The notes: a model not told the origin generated them from the sequence alone. DNA of 64,000 bases from Maribacter sp. BPC-D8 (GCF_035207705.1 NZ_CP128187.1:496001-560000); one strand, 5' to 3'. Counted from the first letter of the stretch, positions 1-9,869 are shown. Numbers and translations: made by a program.

Positions 1-1102
1 GTATTCGGCTGAGGTTTGTTGGATTCATAATTTCGACACCGTAAAGTGAATTTGATTCCTTTTTTACGACCAGGCGACCATCTTCTACCCATGCCGTTTG
101 CATTGTTTCGTTTATGGTATAGCCCGCTTTTTCAAGGGCAGATTTTATTGCTTTTCTTCTTGCTTCGGCGATACGGTTTTCTGAAGTATTCTTATAAAAT
201 TCGCGAGCTTTTACAGCGGTTTCTAACAAATCTATAAGAGACGAATTTTCGAGTTTCTCTCTCCACTGTGCCATAAATTTAAAGTCTTTGCCTAGCGTTT
301 CTATGAGTAATAAGCTATTACTTAAATCTTCTCGAGCTTCTCTAAGTGCAAGTTCATTTTTAGTAAAGTCTGCAGCGTCAATGATTAGAGAATCTAATTG
401 AACCTCGTAGTTTGCTTCGCTTGAATCAAGTAAGGCACAACGATCTATTAATGCTTGTATTTTTTCTTGAGACATCTCATGAACATACATTTCCTTTAGG
501 GTATCTTCTAGTTTTTTCAAGCGTGACTTGGTTCCCGGTAACTTTGCTTTCCATGCAGAAACTGATAGCATACTATCGCCTTTAGACAAACGTTGCTGCA
601 TTTCTAATTGTTCTTCAGATAACTCGTCAATCTTAGAAATTGATTTTTGCAGCAGTTCGTATAAATTATCTATTTGCGATTTATATGTGGCAAGGTGACT
701 TTTTGTAATAATACTCGGAGCATTAAAAGGTTCAATAGCAATATTATTTTCTATTGATAGTGCTTTCAACTCGTTATGGGTGCTCTTTAGGTGTTTAAAA
801 CTGTCCCAATCTGTGGTACGCTCGCTAGCTACCTTTTTTTGTAATTTCTTTAGTTCAGTGTTTAAGTATTCAATTTGCTGAGGTACTTCTTGTTCAATTT
901 GCAAGTAATCATCGATAGTTAAATTTGCAAAATGTGCATAGGTATCTGCCAAGCCTTTCTCCAAATCTTTATCTAATAGATTATTGTTTTGAGCGTAGTC
1001 TTCGGTTCGTGCGAGAGCTTTTTTCAATAGAGTAAGCCATCGGTCTTTTATAATTTGTCGTTCTTGTGGTGTAACAATACGTACTACTTTAGGTCCGCTC
1101 AT
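1..1102 (-). CDS. Coiled-coil protein of the kinase-helicase operon, 3' end beyond window
   Basis: Reading the minus strand from the ATG at 1102 gives 367 uninterrupted codons to the left edge, so the gene is cut there. It starts MSGPKVVRIVTPQERQIIKD and continues as a charged, strongly helical protein rich in Glu, Lys, Leu and Gln, with likely coiled coils around residues 70-180. No catalytic motif or signal peptide is visible. The ATG overlaps the stop codon of the upstream kinase-helicase gene by one base (TAATG), which suggests translational coupling and one shared complex. I do not recognise the family. A structural or adaptor subunit is an inference from the coiled coils and the operon. 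Confidence 0.85.
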   Translation of the reverse strand, partial: MSGPKVVRIVTPQERQIIKDRWLTLLKKALARTEDYAQNNNLLDKDLEKGLADTYAHFANLTIDDYLQIEQEVPQQIEYLNTELKKLQKKVASERTTDWDSFKHLKSTHNELKALSIENNIAIEPFNAPSIITKSHLATYKSQIDNLYELLQKSISKIDELSEEQLEMQQRLSKGDSMLSVSAWKAKLPGTKSRLKKLEDTLKEMYVHEMSQEKIQALIDRCALLDSSEANYEVQLDSLIIDAADFTKNELALREAREDLSNSLLLIETLGKDFKFMAQWREKLENSSLIDLLETAVKAREFYKNTSENRIAEARRKAIKSALEKAGYTINETMQTAWVEDGRLVVKKESNSLYGVEIMNPTNLSRI

Positions 1103-4100
1103 TAATGTTGTATTAGTGCCATTTCTATGGCGTTTTTGAGTTTTAATTGTTCCTCTTGAGTATTCTCAAGCCACTGATATGATGTCGTTCGATGTATATG
1201 TGGAATCGATCTCTTTAATACTTTTGGGCGCCATAATTCTCTATAACGAGCCTGTTTTAAAAGCGTATTATAAGGTGCGTCACATTCTATACCTAATACA
1301 AAATGGCCTTGTTGTTTATCTTTAATGGCAAGATCCATATAGAAAACAGAATTATCACTGTCTTCTACCGTCTCATAACCCAAACTCTCAACATAGGCTT
1401 TAACGATATTTTTAAATCCGTCATTTCTGATTTTAGCTATTTGCTGTTGATCGCTAGTAGATAAAAGGCGTAAGGTTTTGGTAGCCATCTCAATCTGATT
1501 ATTAGAATGTATTTCTGCATAATTGAGATACGTTTGTATATAATCTCTAGGTTTAGAGGCTAACCTTCCTGTAGATAAAATATCAGATATTGCTTGCGTA
1601 GGCATTGAGGTTGCAATAACCACTTTGTTTCGAGCTCTAGTGATGGCTACATTAAGTCGACGTTCGCCACCGCGATGACCTAACGCCCCAAAATTTCTAC
1701 GAAACGAACCTAAGGTATTTATACCAAAAGTGGTACTGAACAAAATCATATCTCGCTCATCACCTTGAACGTTTTCTACATTTTTAACAAAGAAGCCCAT
1801 ATCTTCTCCATCTTGCTGCTTATTGCGAGCAATGGTAAGGGCTCGACCGAATGTAAGATCATCTGCCGCATGTTGTTCGATAATATCTTCAATAAGTTCT
1901 GCTTGCTTTTTATTAAAGGTAACAATACCTGTACTCAGCCTTTCTTCTTCAGGAAGTGTCCAATGTTTAGCTAAATAAGCAATTAATGTATCGGCTTCGT
2001 CTTTATTGGTCTGTTCGTCATAAATTCCATCAACACGAAGTACTTCTATAGGTTTTACAGCGGTAATTTCTTCCTTCGGATGATAGGCAGGAATATGTAA
2101 CATACCATCATAGAACGCGTAATTAGAATAATTGATAAGAGCCTTGTATTGCGAACGATAATGTATTTGTAGGGTAGTGGTAGGCAAGACTGTTTTTGCC
2201 AAAGAAAGCAGATCCGGACTATCTTTTACCTCTTTTTTATTCCACGCATCTTCATAATTTACAAGCTCTTCTTCAGAGTGGTCTTCGTCAAGCTCTGACT
2301 GATCTGTGTCATCATCGTCATCTTCTATCTTCTTGGTAAAAAAGCCTGTCGGAGGCATTTGTTTTTCGTCTCCGCTAATAATTACCCGTTTACCTCTATA
2401 TAATGAAGGTATTGCGTGGTCTACTAACATTTGCGATGCCTCGTCAAAAATTACAACATCGAACATACCAGACTGTAAGGGTAATGCTTGAGAAACTACC
2501 TCAGGATTCATAAGCCATACTGGTCTCAGTTCAAGCAATCCTAATGGTTCACCTTCTGTAATAAATTCACGGAGTTTTTTATAATTCTTACCTCTCAATC
2601 TTGTGATGCCATTCCATGCAGATTGCGATTCTATGTTATCAAAATTGAAGTTAAGTGCTAGAATATTTCGATTGAGCGTTTTCATCGATTTTAGATTTTT
2701 TTCTAAATCACCAATCTTATTTACCACTTCACTCTCTGCCATAAGCATTGACGGATACGTTTTTTCTATACGCTGCTTCCAAGCCAATAATCCTTCACGA
2801 TGAAGCGAAGTACCTATAACAGCAGCCCATTTTTCTTTAGAAAAACCAGATAATTCTAGTTCATAATTTCTAAGAATAGCAAAGATTTCAATCAGTTCAT
2901 TTTGAGCGGGACTATCGTTAAAACGTATTCTAAATTTTTGATAGGCGACAAAATCAGCCATATCAGCAATGATCGATGTAATAGGGTCTAAGTCTCTGTA
3001 ATTATGATCTATAGCATGATTGAAATTAGAGACCGCATTAGGCGTCAACCATTTTTTAAGCACCTGTAACTTCTCTAGAGATTTTTGTCTGTTTTGATGG
3101 CGTGTGCTTGCATTTTCTAATGCAATAGAAAACTCTTCATAGGCATTTTCATCCCCCGTTTCAAGTATTGCTCTTGCCTCATCTTTTGCAGGGCAGCTAC
3201 GTAACGTACTTACTAGTGAAGTTGCTTGTGATAAATCTCGAGTAGTTGATTTTATATCTACAGCCAATCGTCTCGGTTCATTTATGACGAGAGAATTAGT
3301 CTTTAATTTTACAAGATTTTGAGCATATTCATTGCGATAGGCTCTAAAATTATTTTCTAGGTTTACTGCAGTTTGTAATTCCCTAACAGTATTATCATTT
3401 AATTGAAGGTGATGCTCATTCGTTACTTTTTTAACTTGAGCTTTATGAATCCAGTAAAAAGGATTAATAATTTTAAGGCCAGAAGTACTTAAATAACTAG
3501 TACACGCCTTATTTAATTTCAATACTTTATCATCGTCTAACGTATCGAAATAATGAGCAAATCGATCATCTTTATAGTTAGAAATAAGCTGTTCTACTTG
3601 TTCTAATAATTGATTAAGCTTGTCATGAATATCTTCACCAATAGAGCGGTTATCAAATTCATCATAAAGAAGATCTAGCCAAAGTCTACTTTGAGAAGCT
3701 TGCGATTTTGATACGTTTATCAACACATTTTTATGTGAAGCTAACCATTGACTATAATGTTCGGCATTAACGGTGTCTAGTTTTCCGGTAGACTCTTTTA
3801 TAAAATCTACACGCGTTTTTTCTGTTTCATAGAACGTATTAAGGTCTTTGGTTAATACTGTTTCGGTAGTACTATCAAACGAAGTTACCTGAAGATTTTG
3901 AAGATTATTGCCTTCATACTTAGAGGGTACCCAATCTGTTATTAAGCTACTTATTTCTTCAATATGTATGTTAAGCTTGTCTCTAGTGCTATTTTCAAAA
4001 AGCATTCTCAGTTCAGGTACTTCTAGGTATTCCTTCGAAGTAATAGCAATCAATTCTGATAATACATTTCTGTAGCTCAACCCCGAAGTATCGTCTACAA

Positions 4101-7100
4101 GATGAATTTGATGAGATAATACATCAAGATTTGCTTCAATTCGATCTATCTTTTTTCCTAGATCCTCGCGCTTTTGTATAAGATTATCTAAGGTGTGTTG
4201 ATTATAGGGTTGAGAATAATAATGTGCTATTTGTTCTCGTATACCTTGTATAATCGGTTGGCGATCTCGTATTAAATCGGTGATAAGCAAAGCTCTTTTA
4301 TCTAAGCCTACTGCCTGTAATCTTTTTAAAATAACTTGTATTGCAGCTCTCTTTTGAGAAATGACCAACACCTTTTCGTTTCGACCAATACAATCTGAAA
4401 TAATATTGACAATGGTTTGACTTTTACCCGTACCTGGTGGACCTTCTATAACGATACCTGGCGCTGATCTACTTTTTAGAACAGCATTATCTTGAGAAGG
4501 ATCAATTGCCATTGTGGTATAACGACCATTTTCGGTACTATCTTCTACTTGGGTAGTTATTTCAGGTTCAGAAATTTTTAAAATAGGTTCCATTGACGAA
4601 CCTGTGTGCGGTAATTTTTGTAAAAGACGTAAGTCTTCACTAATAGCTTGACCCGTAAAATTTGCATTAAAAAATACCGCAGATGGGTGCAGCTCTGTTC
4701 CAATTTCATCTCTATTGAAATTAACACTAGGGTGTGCGGAGAGTTCATTTGTTTTCGCAGGAAAACATGCACTAAAAGCGTCGATAATTTCATTTATTTG
4801 TAGCGATTGTCTCCCTAGAATCTCGCGACTAATTTTTTCTATTTTTTTATAACTATCCGAATCTAATGAATTTGCCAGCGCAGGGTTGAGTCTTATTTCA
4901 CCTTGTGCATAATCAAAACCTATTTTGAGTGATGTTGTACCTCTTGAACTAAGGTCAAGAGCAACTGGCCATAACAGTATAGGCATTAAGCGAGGCCTGT
5001 GTGTCATTTTCTGTTGAGAGACTAAAAAGGGAAATCCCATGAATAGGGAATCTAAACCTGTATCTCGTTTAAAATTGGCAGCTTTTAGTAGCATTCGTCG
5101 TGTTCGTCGTGCTAAAAGGGTATTTTTATTGAAAGCTATTGGATCTACATTTTCTGACCCTGTAGACCTTTTAAGAATACTTTGTACGAGTTTTTTAGAT
5201 GATTTTAAGCTTGTGCCGAGTTCATCTACATCAATACGTGCTGAATGTTTTGATATAATTAATCTTACAAGTGGTCCTCTAGAAGAAGCGTAAACAACCT
5301 TTTTTTCAAAATGTCGTAACAAGCTGGAGCCGTATTCATGTTTTGGTGGGGCGATCCATTGATTCTTGGGTATAGAAAGACACAGTACCGAAGGTATTAT
5401 GGGTAATCGTTTTTCAATTCTAAAACGATCTGCCCAGCGATCAAGCGCTTCATTATTACATCTAGAAAAACCTTCTAAATGATTATTAAGCATCTCAAAT
5501 ATTTCTAAGCGATACTTTACCAAGCATGCGTCATAAAAAGGAATGTTGAGCTCTAGATCATGCTTATTAGCAAGTTTTATGGTTTTCTTTAAAAGGGCCT
5601 CTAGTGTTATAAACTGATCTCGAGTGGCACTTAGTACGAGAATCATATCTTCTTCTCTTACCCGAAGGTTACTCATAACATCAGAGAGTCCGGCGTTATG
5701 TGCATCGGGGTAGAGACGTCGTAAGAAATCTAATTCAGACTTAAGTTTTACCCTCGACGAACTTAGGCTGTAGATTAGAAATTTGTCATTATCTAATTGT
5801 ATACCTTGGTTTTTTGCCTTTCGAGCAATGTTTACTTTTCTTTCTTTGAGTTGTACAAGCCACTTTTCGCGCTGTATACTTGCCAAATAATCTGGCACGT
5901 TACCTTCCACAAGATTGATGGCTTCTTTTGTGTTTCCCATAAGCCAAGCGGGAATCACAATTTGTCCGCGCCACGTTAATGGCAAAGCTTCATTTAAGAC
6001 CATTAAGGCTAGGGGGTAGCACCATTCTAAAGGTATATCTTCTTTATTACGAAGATTGCGTACAGCAGCAGCTTTTTCATGATTACCAAGTACTTCATTT
6101 ACCCAGCTGGCAAGCGAACCAGAGTTAAATAGCGAGAGCCCTTCTTCCCAGTGCGCTTCTTCGGCAGCGGCAAGTGCAAAGAATGCTACATTAGTATAGC
6201 TTTCTGAGCCAAGCTCGATTTTCTTTTCTTTTTGTGTGGTAGTTGTATGATGTTCAATAGGAGCTTCGACTTCTTCTTTTTTAAGCCATTTATTAACCTG
6301 CTCCCAATTCCAACGTTTAACAGGATCTCGACTTAAAAGACCTCTAAGTAAAAGTAATATGCGAGCATCAATAGAAGTTGGAATATCAACACCTCTAGTG
6401 ATTAAATGAATCATAAAAGCTTTATCGTTGATGTTTTCAAAGAAAGTCCCTTTTGTAATGTGTTCCAAAACAATCATACCAAGACTCCACCAATCTGAAG
6501 CGGGACTAATACCACCAATAATCGCTTCTGGGGCAGTATATCTAGTAAGTTCTATAGGTGTGTCGGTATCAAGGTCATAATCAGACAAACGAGCCGAACT
6601 AAAATCTATAATTACAAGATCAAAACTATCTGAATTTCTCAAGAGTATATTAGTGGGGCAAATATCGCGGTGTCGTATGCCTGCTTCAGAAAGGTCGTGT
6701 ATAGCACGACCAATCTCATCTACCAACTTTTCGATCTTGTCTAATTCTAAGTACCCTAATTTATCTAAAGAGCCGCCTGCGATACGCTCTGAAACCTCAA
6801 AAAATCGTCCGTTCCAAGTACCCGTTTTTATCAGTGTTGCAACATGGTCGGTATCCATTTTGTCCAATACCTTATAAATGCCCTTGTCTGGCTCACTGTT
6901 TTCGAAATATAGGGTGAGAAAATATTTTTTATCTGCACCGTCTTTAACGACATAGCACTCTTTGGTCGTGCGTTGTGTCTTAACAGTTTTTACAATCTGA
7001 TATTCGTCTATTCGCTTAGCATCTGTATTTTTTTGAGGTGTGGATACTGTTTCTATATCTGCACCACATTCCATACACATAAAGTCGTTTGGCTGCACTT

Positions 7101-7293
7101 CGTGTCCGTTCGTACAGTGCCGTGCTATGTTGACTATAGTGGTGTTTTTAATTTCTATTTTACCACCTTTAGGTGTTTGCGTAACATTCATTAACAGCCA
7201 ACTACACGTAGCATCGTTGACCGTATTTTGGCAGTACATTTCTTGAACGGGGCGTTCACTTTGGCAAGCAGGACAAACTCTTACAAATTCCAT
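1102..7293 (-). CDS. Giant zinc ribbon-protein kinase-SF1 helicase-endonuclease fusion
   Basis: This 2063-residue protein has an N-terminal zinc-binding region (Cys7, Cys10, Cys21, Cys30, then Cys60, His64, Cys73, Cys76). A protein-kinase fold follows at about residues 96-340 with HRD (208-210), Asn215, DFS in place of DFG (230-232) and APE (254-256). I see no glycine-rich loop and no clear beta3 lysine, so activity is uncertain. After a long linker comes a DNA2/NAM7-type SF1 helicase (COG1112-like): Walker A GPPGTGKS near residue 950, DEAS near 1616, QGDERD near 1835 and a TRAR motif near 1880. A helical insertion separates the helicase motifs. The C-terminus (about 1960-2063) matches the REase_MTES_1575/DUF559-like nuclease fold with an IECD motif. 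A kinase fused to a COG1112 helicase resembles MkoA of Mokosh type I defence. Third gene of the operon. Confidence 0.9.
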   Translation of the reverse strand: MEFVRVCPACQSERPVQEMYCQNTVNDATCSWLLMNVTQTPKGGKIEIKNTTIVNIARHCTNGHEVQPNDFMCMECGADIETVSTPQKNTDAKRIDEYQIVKTVKTQRTTKECYVVKDGADKKYFLTLYFENSEPDKGIYKVLDKMDTDHVATLIKTGTWNGRFFEVSERIAGGSLDKLGYLELDKIEKLVDEIGRAIHDLSEAGIRHRDICPTNILLRNSDSFDLVIIDFSSARLSDYDLDTDTPIELTRYTAPEAIIGGISPASDWWSLGMIVLEHITKGTFFENINDKAFMIHLITRGVDIPTSIDARILLLLRGLLSRDPVKRWNWEQVNKWLKKEEVEAPIEHHTTTTQKEKKIELGSESYTNVAFFALAAAEEAHWEEGLSLFNSGSLASWVNEVLGNHEKAAAVRNLRNKEDIPLEWCYPLALMVLNEALPLTWRGQIVIPAWLMGNTKEAINLVEGNVPDYLASIQREKWLVQLKERKVNIARKAKNQGIQLDNDKFLIYSLSSSRVKLKSELDFLRRLYPDAHNAGLSDVMSNLRVREEDMILVLSATRDQFITLEALLKKTIKLANKHDLELNIPFYDACLVKYRLEIFEMLNNHLEGFSRCNNEALDRWADRFRIEKRLPIIPSVLCLSIPKNQWIAPPKHEYGSSLLRHFEKKVVYASSRGPLVRLIISKHSARIDVDELGTSLKSSKKLVQSILKRSTGSENVDPIAFNKNTLLARRTRRMLLKAANFKRDTGLDSLFMGFPFLVSQQKMTHRPRLMPILLWPVALDLSSRGTTSLKIGFDYAQGEIRLNPALANSLDSDSYKKIEKISREILGRQSLQINEIIDAFSACFPAKTNELSAHPSVNFNRDEIGTELHPSAVFFNANFTGQAISEDLRLLQKLPHTGSSMEPILKISEPEITTQVEDSTENGRYTTMAIDPSQDNAVLKSRSAPGIVIEGPPGTGKSQTIVNIISDCIGRNEKVLVISQKRAAIQVILKRLQAVGLDKRALLITDLIRDRQPIIQGIREQIAHYYSQPYNQHTLDNLIQKREDLGKKIDRIEANLDVLSHQIHLVDDTSGLSYRNVLSELIAITSKEYLEVPELRMLFENSTRDKLNIHIEEISSLITDWVPSKYEGNNLQNLQVTSFDSTTETVLTKDLNTFYETEKTRVDFIKESTGKLDTVNAEHYSQWLASHKNVLINVSKSQASQSRLWLDLLYDEFDNRSIGEDIHDKLNQLLEQVEQLISNYKDDRFAHYFDTLDDDKVLKLNKACTSYLSTSGLKIINPFYWIHKAQVKKVTNEHHLQLNDNTVRELQTAVNLENNFRAYRNEYAQNLVKLKTNSLVINEPRRLAVDIKSTTRDLSQATSLVSTLRSCPAKDEARAILETGDENAYEEFSIALENASTRHQNRQKSLEKLQVLKKWLTPNAVSNFNHAIDHNYRDLDPITSIIADMADFVAYQKFRIRFNDSPAQNELIEIFAILRNYELELSGFSKEKWAAVIGTSLHREGLLAWKQRIEKTYPSMLMAESEVVNKIGDLEKNLKSMKTLNRNILALNFNFDNIESQSAWNGITRLRGKNYKKLREFITEGEPLGLLELRPVWLMNPEVVSQALPLQSGMFDVVIFDEASQMLVDHAIPSLYRGKRVIISGDEKQMPPTGFFTKKIEDDDDDTDQSELDEDHSEEELVNYEDAWNKKEVKDSPDLLSLAKTVLPTTTLQIHYRSQYKALINYSNYAFYDGMLHIPAYHPKEEITAVKPIEVLRVDGIYDEQTNKDEADTLIAYLAKHWTLPEEERLSTGIVTFNKKQAELIEDIIEQHAADDLTFGRALTIARNKQQDGEDMGFFVKNVENVQGDERDMILFSTTFGINTLGSFRRNFGALGHRGGERRLNVAITRARNKVVIATSMPTQAISDILSTGRLASKPRDYIQTYLNYAEIHSNNQIEMATKTLRLLSTSDQQQIAKIRNDGFKNIVKAYVESLGYETVEDSDNSVFYMDLAIKDKQQGHFVLGIECDAPYNTLLKQARYRELWRPKVLKRSIPHIHRTTSYQWLENTQEEQLKLKNAIEMALIQH

Positions 7294-7296
7294 AAA

Positions 7297-7926
7297 TTAT
7301 TTATTTTTAGTCACTGCTTGACTGTGCGATAAGGTTACATTATTTTCTTTACTTGCTTGAGCAATTTCTTTCATTCCGTTGATAGGTATTCCAGCCATCC
7401 AAACAGTTTCTGGGGTAATATGAATGTCCAGTTCTTTTTCTAACGGTTGTTCTAAATAAGTAGCAAATTCGCTTTTACCCAACGAAGTTAAAAAATGTAC
7501 TTTTTGATTATCGCTACCGAGAAGTCGTTTTGTCTGACTTGCTGTATGGTCATATGGTTCAGAAATTAAAACATCTATTAATCCGCTTTGAACAAGTTTT
7601 TTATCCTTCAAACCATCAAAAGAATATCCGCTGTAAACCAATATGTTCTTGTTATAAGAATTTAAGAATTCAAGCAGTTCTAATAATGCATTTTCTTGGT
7701 CAAAAGGTTCTCCGCCAGAAATGGTAATTCCGTCACATTGTGGTAACCAAGTATTTAAAACCTGCTTTAACTCGTTGATCGATACTTTGTTGATATTAAA
7801 CTGCCAAGTATCCATAGAAATACAACCTTCGCAGTGTATAGAACAACCTTGTAACCAAATGCCTATGCGTTTTCCGGGTCCTAAGGTTGTTACAGGATAA
7901 TGCATACGAGATATATGTATATCCAT
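7297..7926 (-). CDS. Radical SAM activase-like protein (NrdG/PflA-like)
   Basis: The 209-residue protein carries the radical-SAM signature CSIHCEGC (Cys28, Cys32, Cys35; CX3CX2C), which binds a [4Fe-4S] cluster, and the SGGEPFDQ motif that contacts S-adenosylmethionine. The length and the N-terminal LGPGKRIGIWLQGC segment fit the small activases of anaerobic ribonucleotide reductase and pyruvate formate-lyase. No glycyl-radical enzyme gene is present in the window, so the substrate is unknown. It lies 5 nt after the Clp-like ATPase and 3 nt before the kinase-helicase, so it clearly belongs to this operon. Family assignment is firm. A role in modifying a partner protein or a nucleotide is inference. 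Confidence 0.9.
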   Translation of the reverse strand: MDIHISRMHYPVTTLGPGKRIGIWLQGCSIHCEGCISMDTWQFNINKVSINELKQVLNTWLPQCDGITISGGEPFDQENALLELLEFLNSYNKNILVYSGYSFDGLKDKKLVQSGLIDVLISEPYDHTASQTKRLLGSDNQKVHFLTSLGKSEFATYLEQPLEKELDIHITPETVWMAGIPINGMKEIAQASKENNVTLSHSQAVTKNK

Positions 7927-7931
7927 AGCGA

Positions 7932-9752
7932 TTATTGTTTTTGTAACGTGATAGTCGTACCTGTATTATCTACCGTAATAGTAGTAGCTTTCAAGACATC
8001 ATTAGGCGCAGGGTCAAGACTAAAAAGGGATCGAGAAATAGGGGTGATAAAGTGATATTCTATTTTATTTCGAATACCTCGACCACCATTACTTAAGTCT
8101 TTTAAGGCTAATTCTTTCAGACTGGTTTTTACAGTATCATCTAAATCTAAGGTAATATTGAGTTGCTTTTGAATCGCTTTTAAATGCCCATTTAACATCA
8201 TATCAAAAATCAACTCGCCTACATGAGGTCTGATGTAGTCAAAAACGATAATATTATCGCCAATACGATTTAGAAGTTCTGGTCGGTTCAATTCAAACTT
8301 GAAATAGTTCTCTATTTCATATTTAATTTTTTCTTGAATGGTTTCAAAAGGTTCTTCATAAGAAGTATGCGCTATGCGACCACCAGTAGCTGTTTTCTTA
8401 TAAATACCAAGGTTAGAAGTAAAGATGATAAGCGTTTCTGAAAAATATACCTTATCGCCACGACCGCTGGTTAAAACTCCATCATCAAGAATCTGAAGAA
8501 ACTTATCTAATATACGAGGATGCGCTTTTTCAATTTCATCAAATAGAAGTACACTAAAAGGTTTTTCGCGTACTGCGTTGGTAAGCTCGCCACCAACATC
8601 ATAACCTACATACCCAGGAGGTGCGCCTAAAAGTCGCTGATCAGAATGCTCTGCGCTAAACTCAGACATATCAAAACGTATGTATGCGTTCTCATCCCCA
8701 AAAAGCAAGCTAGTAAGTGTTTTTGCCAGTTCTGTTTTACCAACACCTGTTGGTCCGGCTAAAAATACAACACCTCTAGGTCGACTATTGCGTTTAGAAG
8801 AGCCTACACCGGTGATAGCTCTTTTAACAATATCCATAATATGTTGCACCGAATGATCTTGACCTTTTACACGGGTTTTTATGAAGGTTTCTCCCTGTAC
8901 AATTTTCTCTCGGTCAATGTTGATCCAAGGATCTTCTGTAACCCCAACTTTATATCTACGAACGGCATCGGCAATATGAGTAATAGGTATAGACTCTGCT
9001 CTTGTAAGTTCTATAATTGCAACAAGATCTAACAACAATAGACCTTCTGTTTCATTCACAAAATCAGTGACAATTCTATCTAAATCCTCTTCTTGTTTGC
9101 CAAAGCCTTGTATAAGCGTATCTACAAGTCGCCTGCGTACAATATGGTCTGGTTTTTCTATAGGGATGTGACGTATTTTCGGGTTATTGACAACCATCCA
9201 ATCTGGTAGATCACCTTCTTTATCTACAATCCAAATTACCGTGTTATAAAATGCAGAAGGCGGATTGCCGTGAGGTATTGTATTTGTGGTTTGCGATAGT
9301 ACGTTTGCTAGACTAAAGGTATCGTGCTCCGCTTTAACCAGACTTTCTGGATTCATAAGCAGTTGCGACGCAAAATCTACTATCAATGCAATCGGGCTTT
9401 CTTTAAAACCGACTATCGATTGAAGCACACTGTTAAAAGTCTCTAGATTATTGAAACTAGAAGGGCTGCTCAGTGGTATATTTAGTTTATTGAATAACGC
9501 TTTCTTTTCATCAGCATCTCCCGTAAAAAAAGGTATGTCAAAGCCGTCTAACGGATTGTAATAAACAACCTCGGTATACCCAAGACTTTTAAGCTCAATA
9601 TCAATAGCATTTTCTAACCTATGCCAGCTAAAACCACCATGACCATTATCGATGAGTTGTAAATCTTTTGTGTTGCCAGAAAGTATAAATTGACTTTTAA
9701 GGGTAACAAAACGTCTTAAGTCTTGCAGCCATCTCACTTTGGTGTCTTTCAT
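7932..9752 (-). CDS. ClpA/ClpB-type AAA+ ATPase, first gene of operon
   Basis: The C-terminal half of this 606-residue protein is a class-2 AAA+ module of the ClpB-D2/ClpX kind. It has Walker A GPTGVGKT (about 333-340), Walker B LLFDEIEKAHP (about 400), a TSN sensor-1 motif and an arginine-finger region NRPELLNRIGD (about 487), followed by the small helical ClpB_D2 domain. The N-terminal half (about 10-250) reads like an AAA fold (IALIVDFAS, TVIWIVDKEG) but has no Walker A, so it is probably a degenerate first ATPase. There is no ClpP-binding loop I can recognise and no N-terminal Clp_N repeat. It heads the four-gene operon and may remodel or load the kinase-helicase. The ATPase call is firm, the role is inferred. 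Confidence 0.9.
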   Translation of the reverse strand: MKDTKVRWLQDLRRFVTLKSQFILSGNTKDLQLIDNGHGGFSWHRLENAIDIELKSLGYTEVVYYNPLDGFDIPFFTGDADEKKALFNKLNIPLSSPSSFNNLETFNSVLQSIVGFKESPIALIVDFASQLLMNPESLVKAEHDTFSLANVLSQTTNTIPHGNPPSAFYNTVIWIVDKEGDLPDWMVVNNPKIRHIPIEKPDHIVRRRLVDTLIQGFGKQEEDLDRIVTDFVNETEGLLLLDLVAIIELTRAESIPITHIADAVRRYKVGVTEDPWINIDREKIVQGETFIKTRVKGQDHSVQHIMDIVKRAITGVGSSKRNSRPRGVVFLAGPTGVGKTELAKTLTSLLFGDENAYIRFDMSEFSAEHSDQRLLGAPPGYVGYDVGGELTNAVREKPFSVLLFDEIEKAHPRILDKFLQILDDGVLTSGRGDKVYFSETLIIFTSNLGIYKKTATGGRIAHTSYEEPFETIQEKIKYEIENYFKFELNRPELLNRIGDNIIVFDYIRPHVGELIFDMMLNGHLKAIQKQLNITLDLDDTVKTSLKELALKDLSNGGRGIRNKIEYHFITPISRSLFSLDPAPNDVLKATTITVDNTGTTITLQKQ

Positions 9753-9861
9753 TTATTTTGGACTTGAATATTTATAAAGCTTTGTAGTAGCTTTTAATTG
9801 AACGATACCAGTTGTTTAATATTTTAAATAGAAAGCATTTTAAAACTACATTTTGGGTACT

Positions 9862-9869
9862 CAAATATA
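9862..9869 (-). promoter_or_regulatory. Candidate -7 promoter element of the kinase-helicase operon
   Basis: The minus strand reads TATATTTG, a perfect match to the Bacteroidetes -7 consensus TAnnTTTG, 110 nt upstream of the ATPase start at 9752. The whole 246-nt gap (9753-9998) contains no gene, and I see no CRP/FNR-type palindrome in it, unlike the neighbouring stress operons. That suggests separate regulation. The start site is not proven. Confidence 0.45.

Noticed and set aside
1765..7246. Several plus-strand open frames of 60-85 codons inside the kinase-helicase gene
   Set aside because: They lie wholly within the long minus-strand gene, are short, and show no domain, start context or neighbour that would support them.
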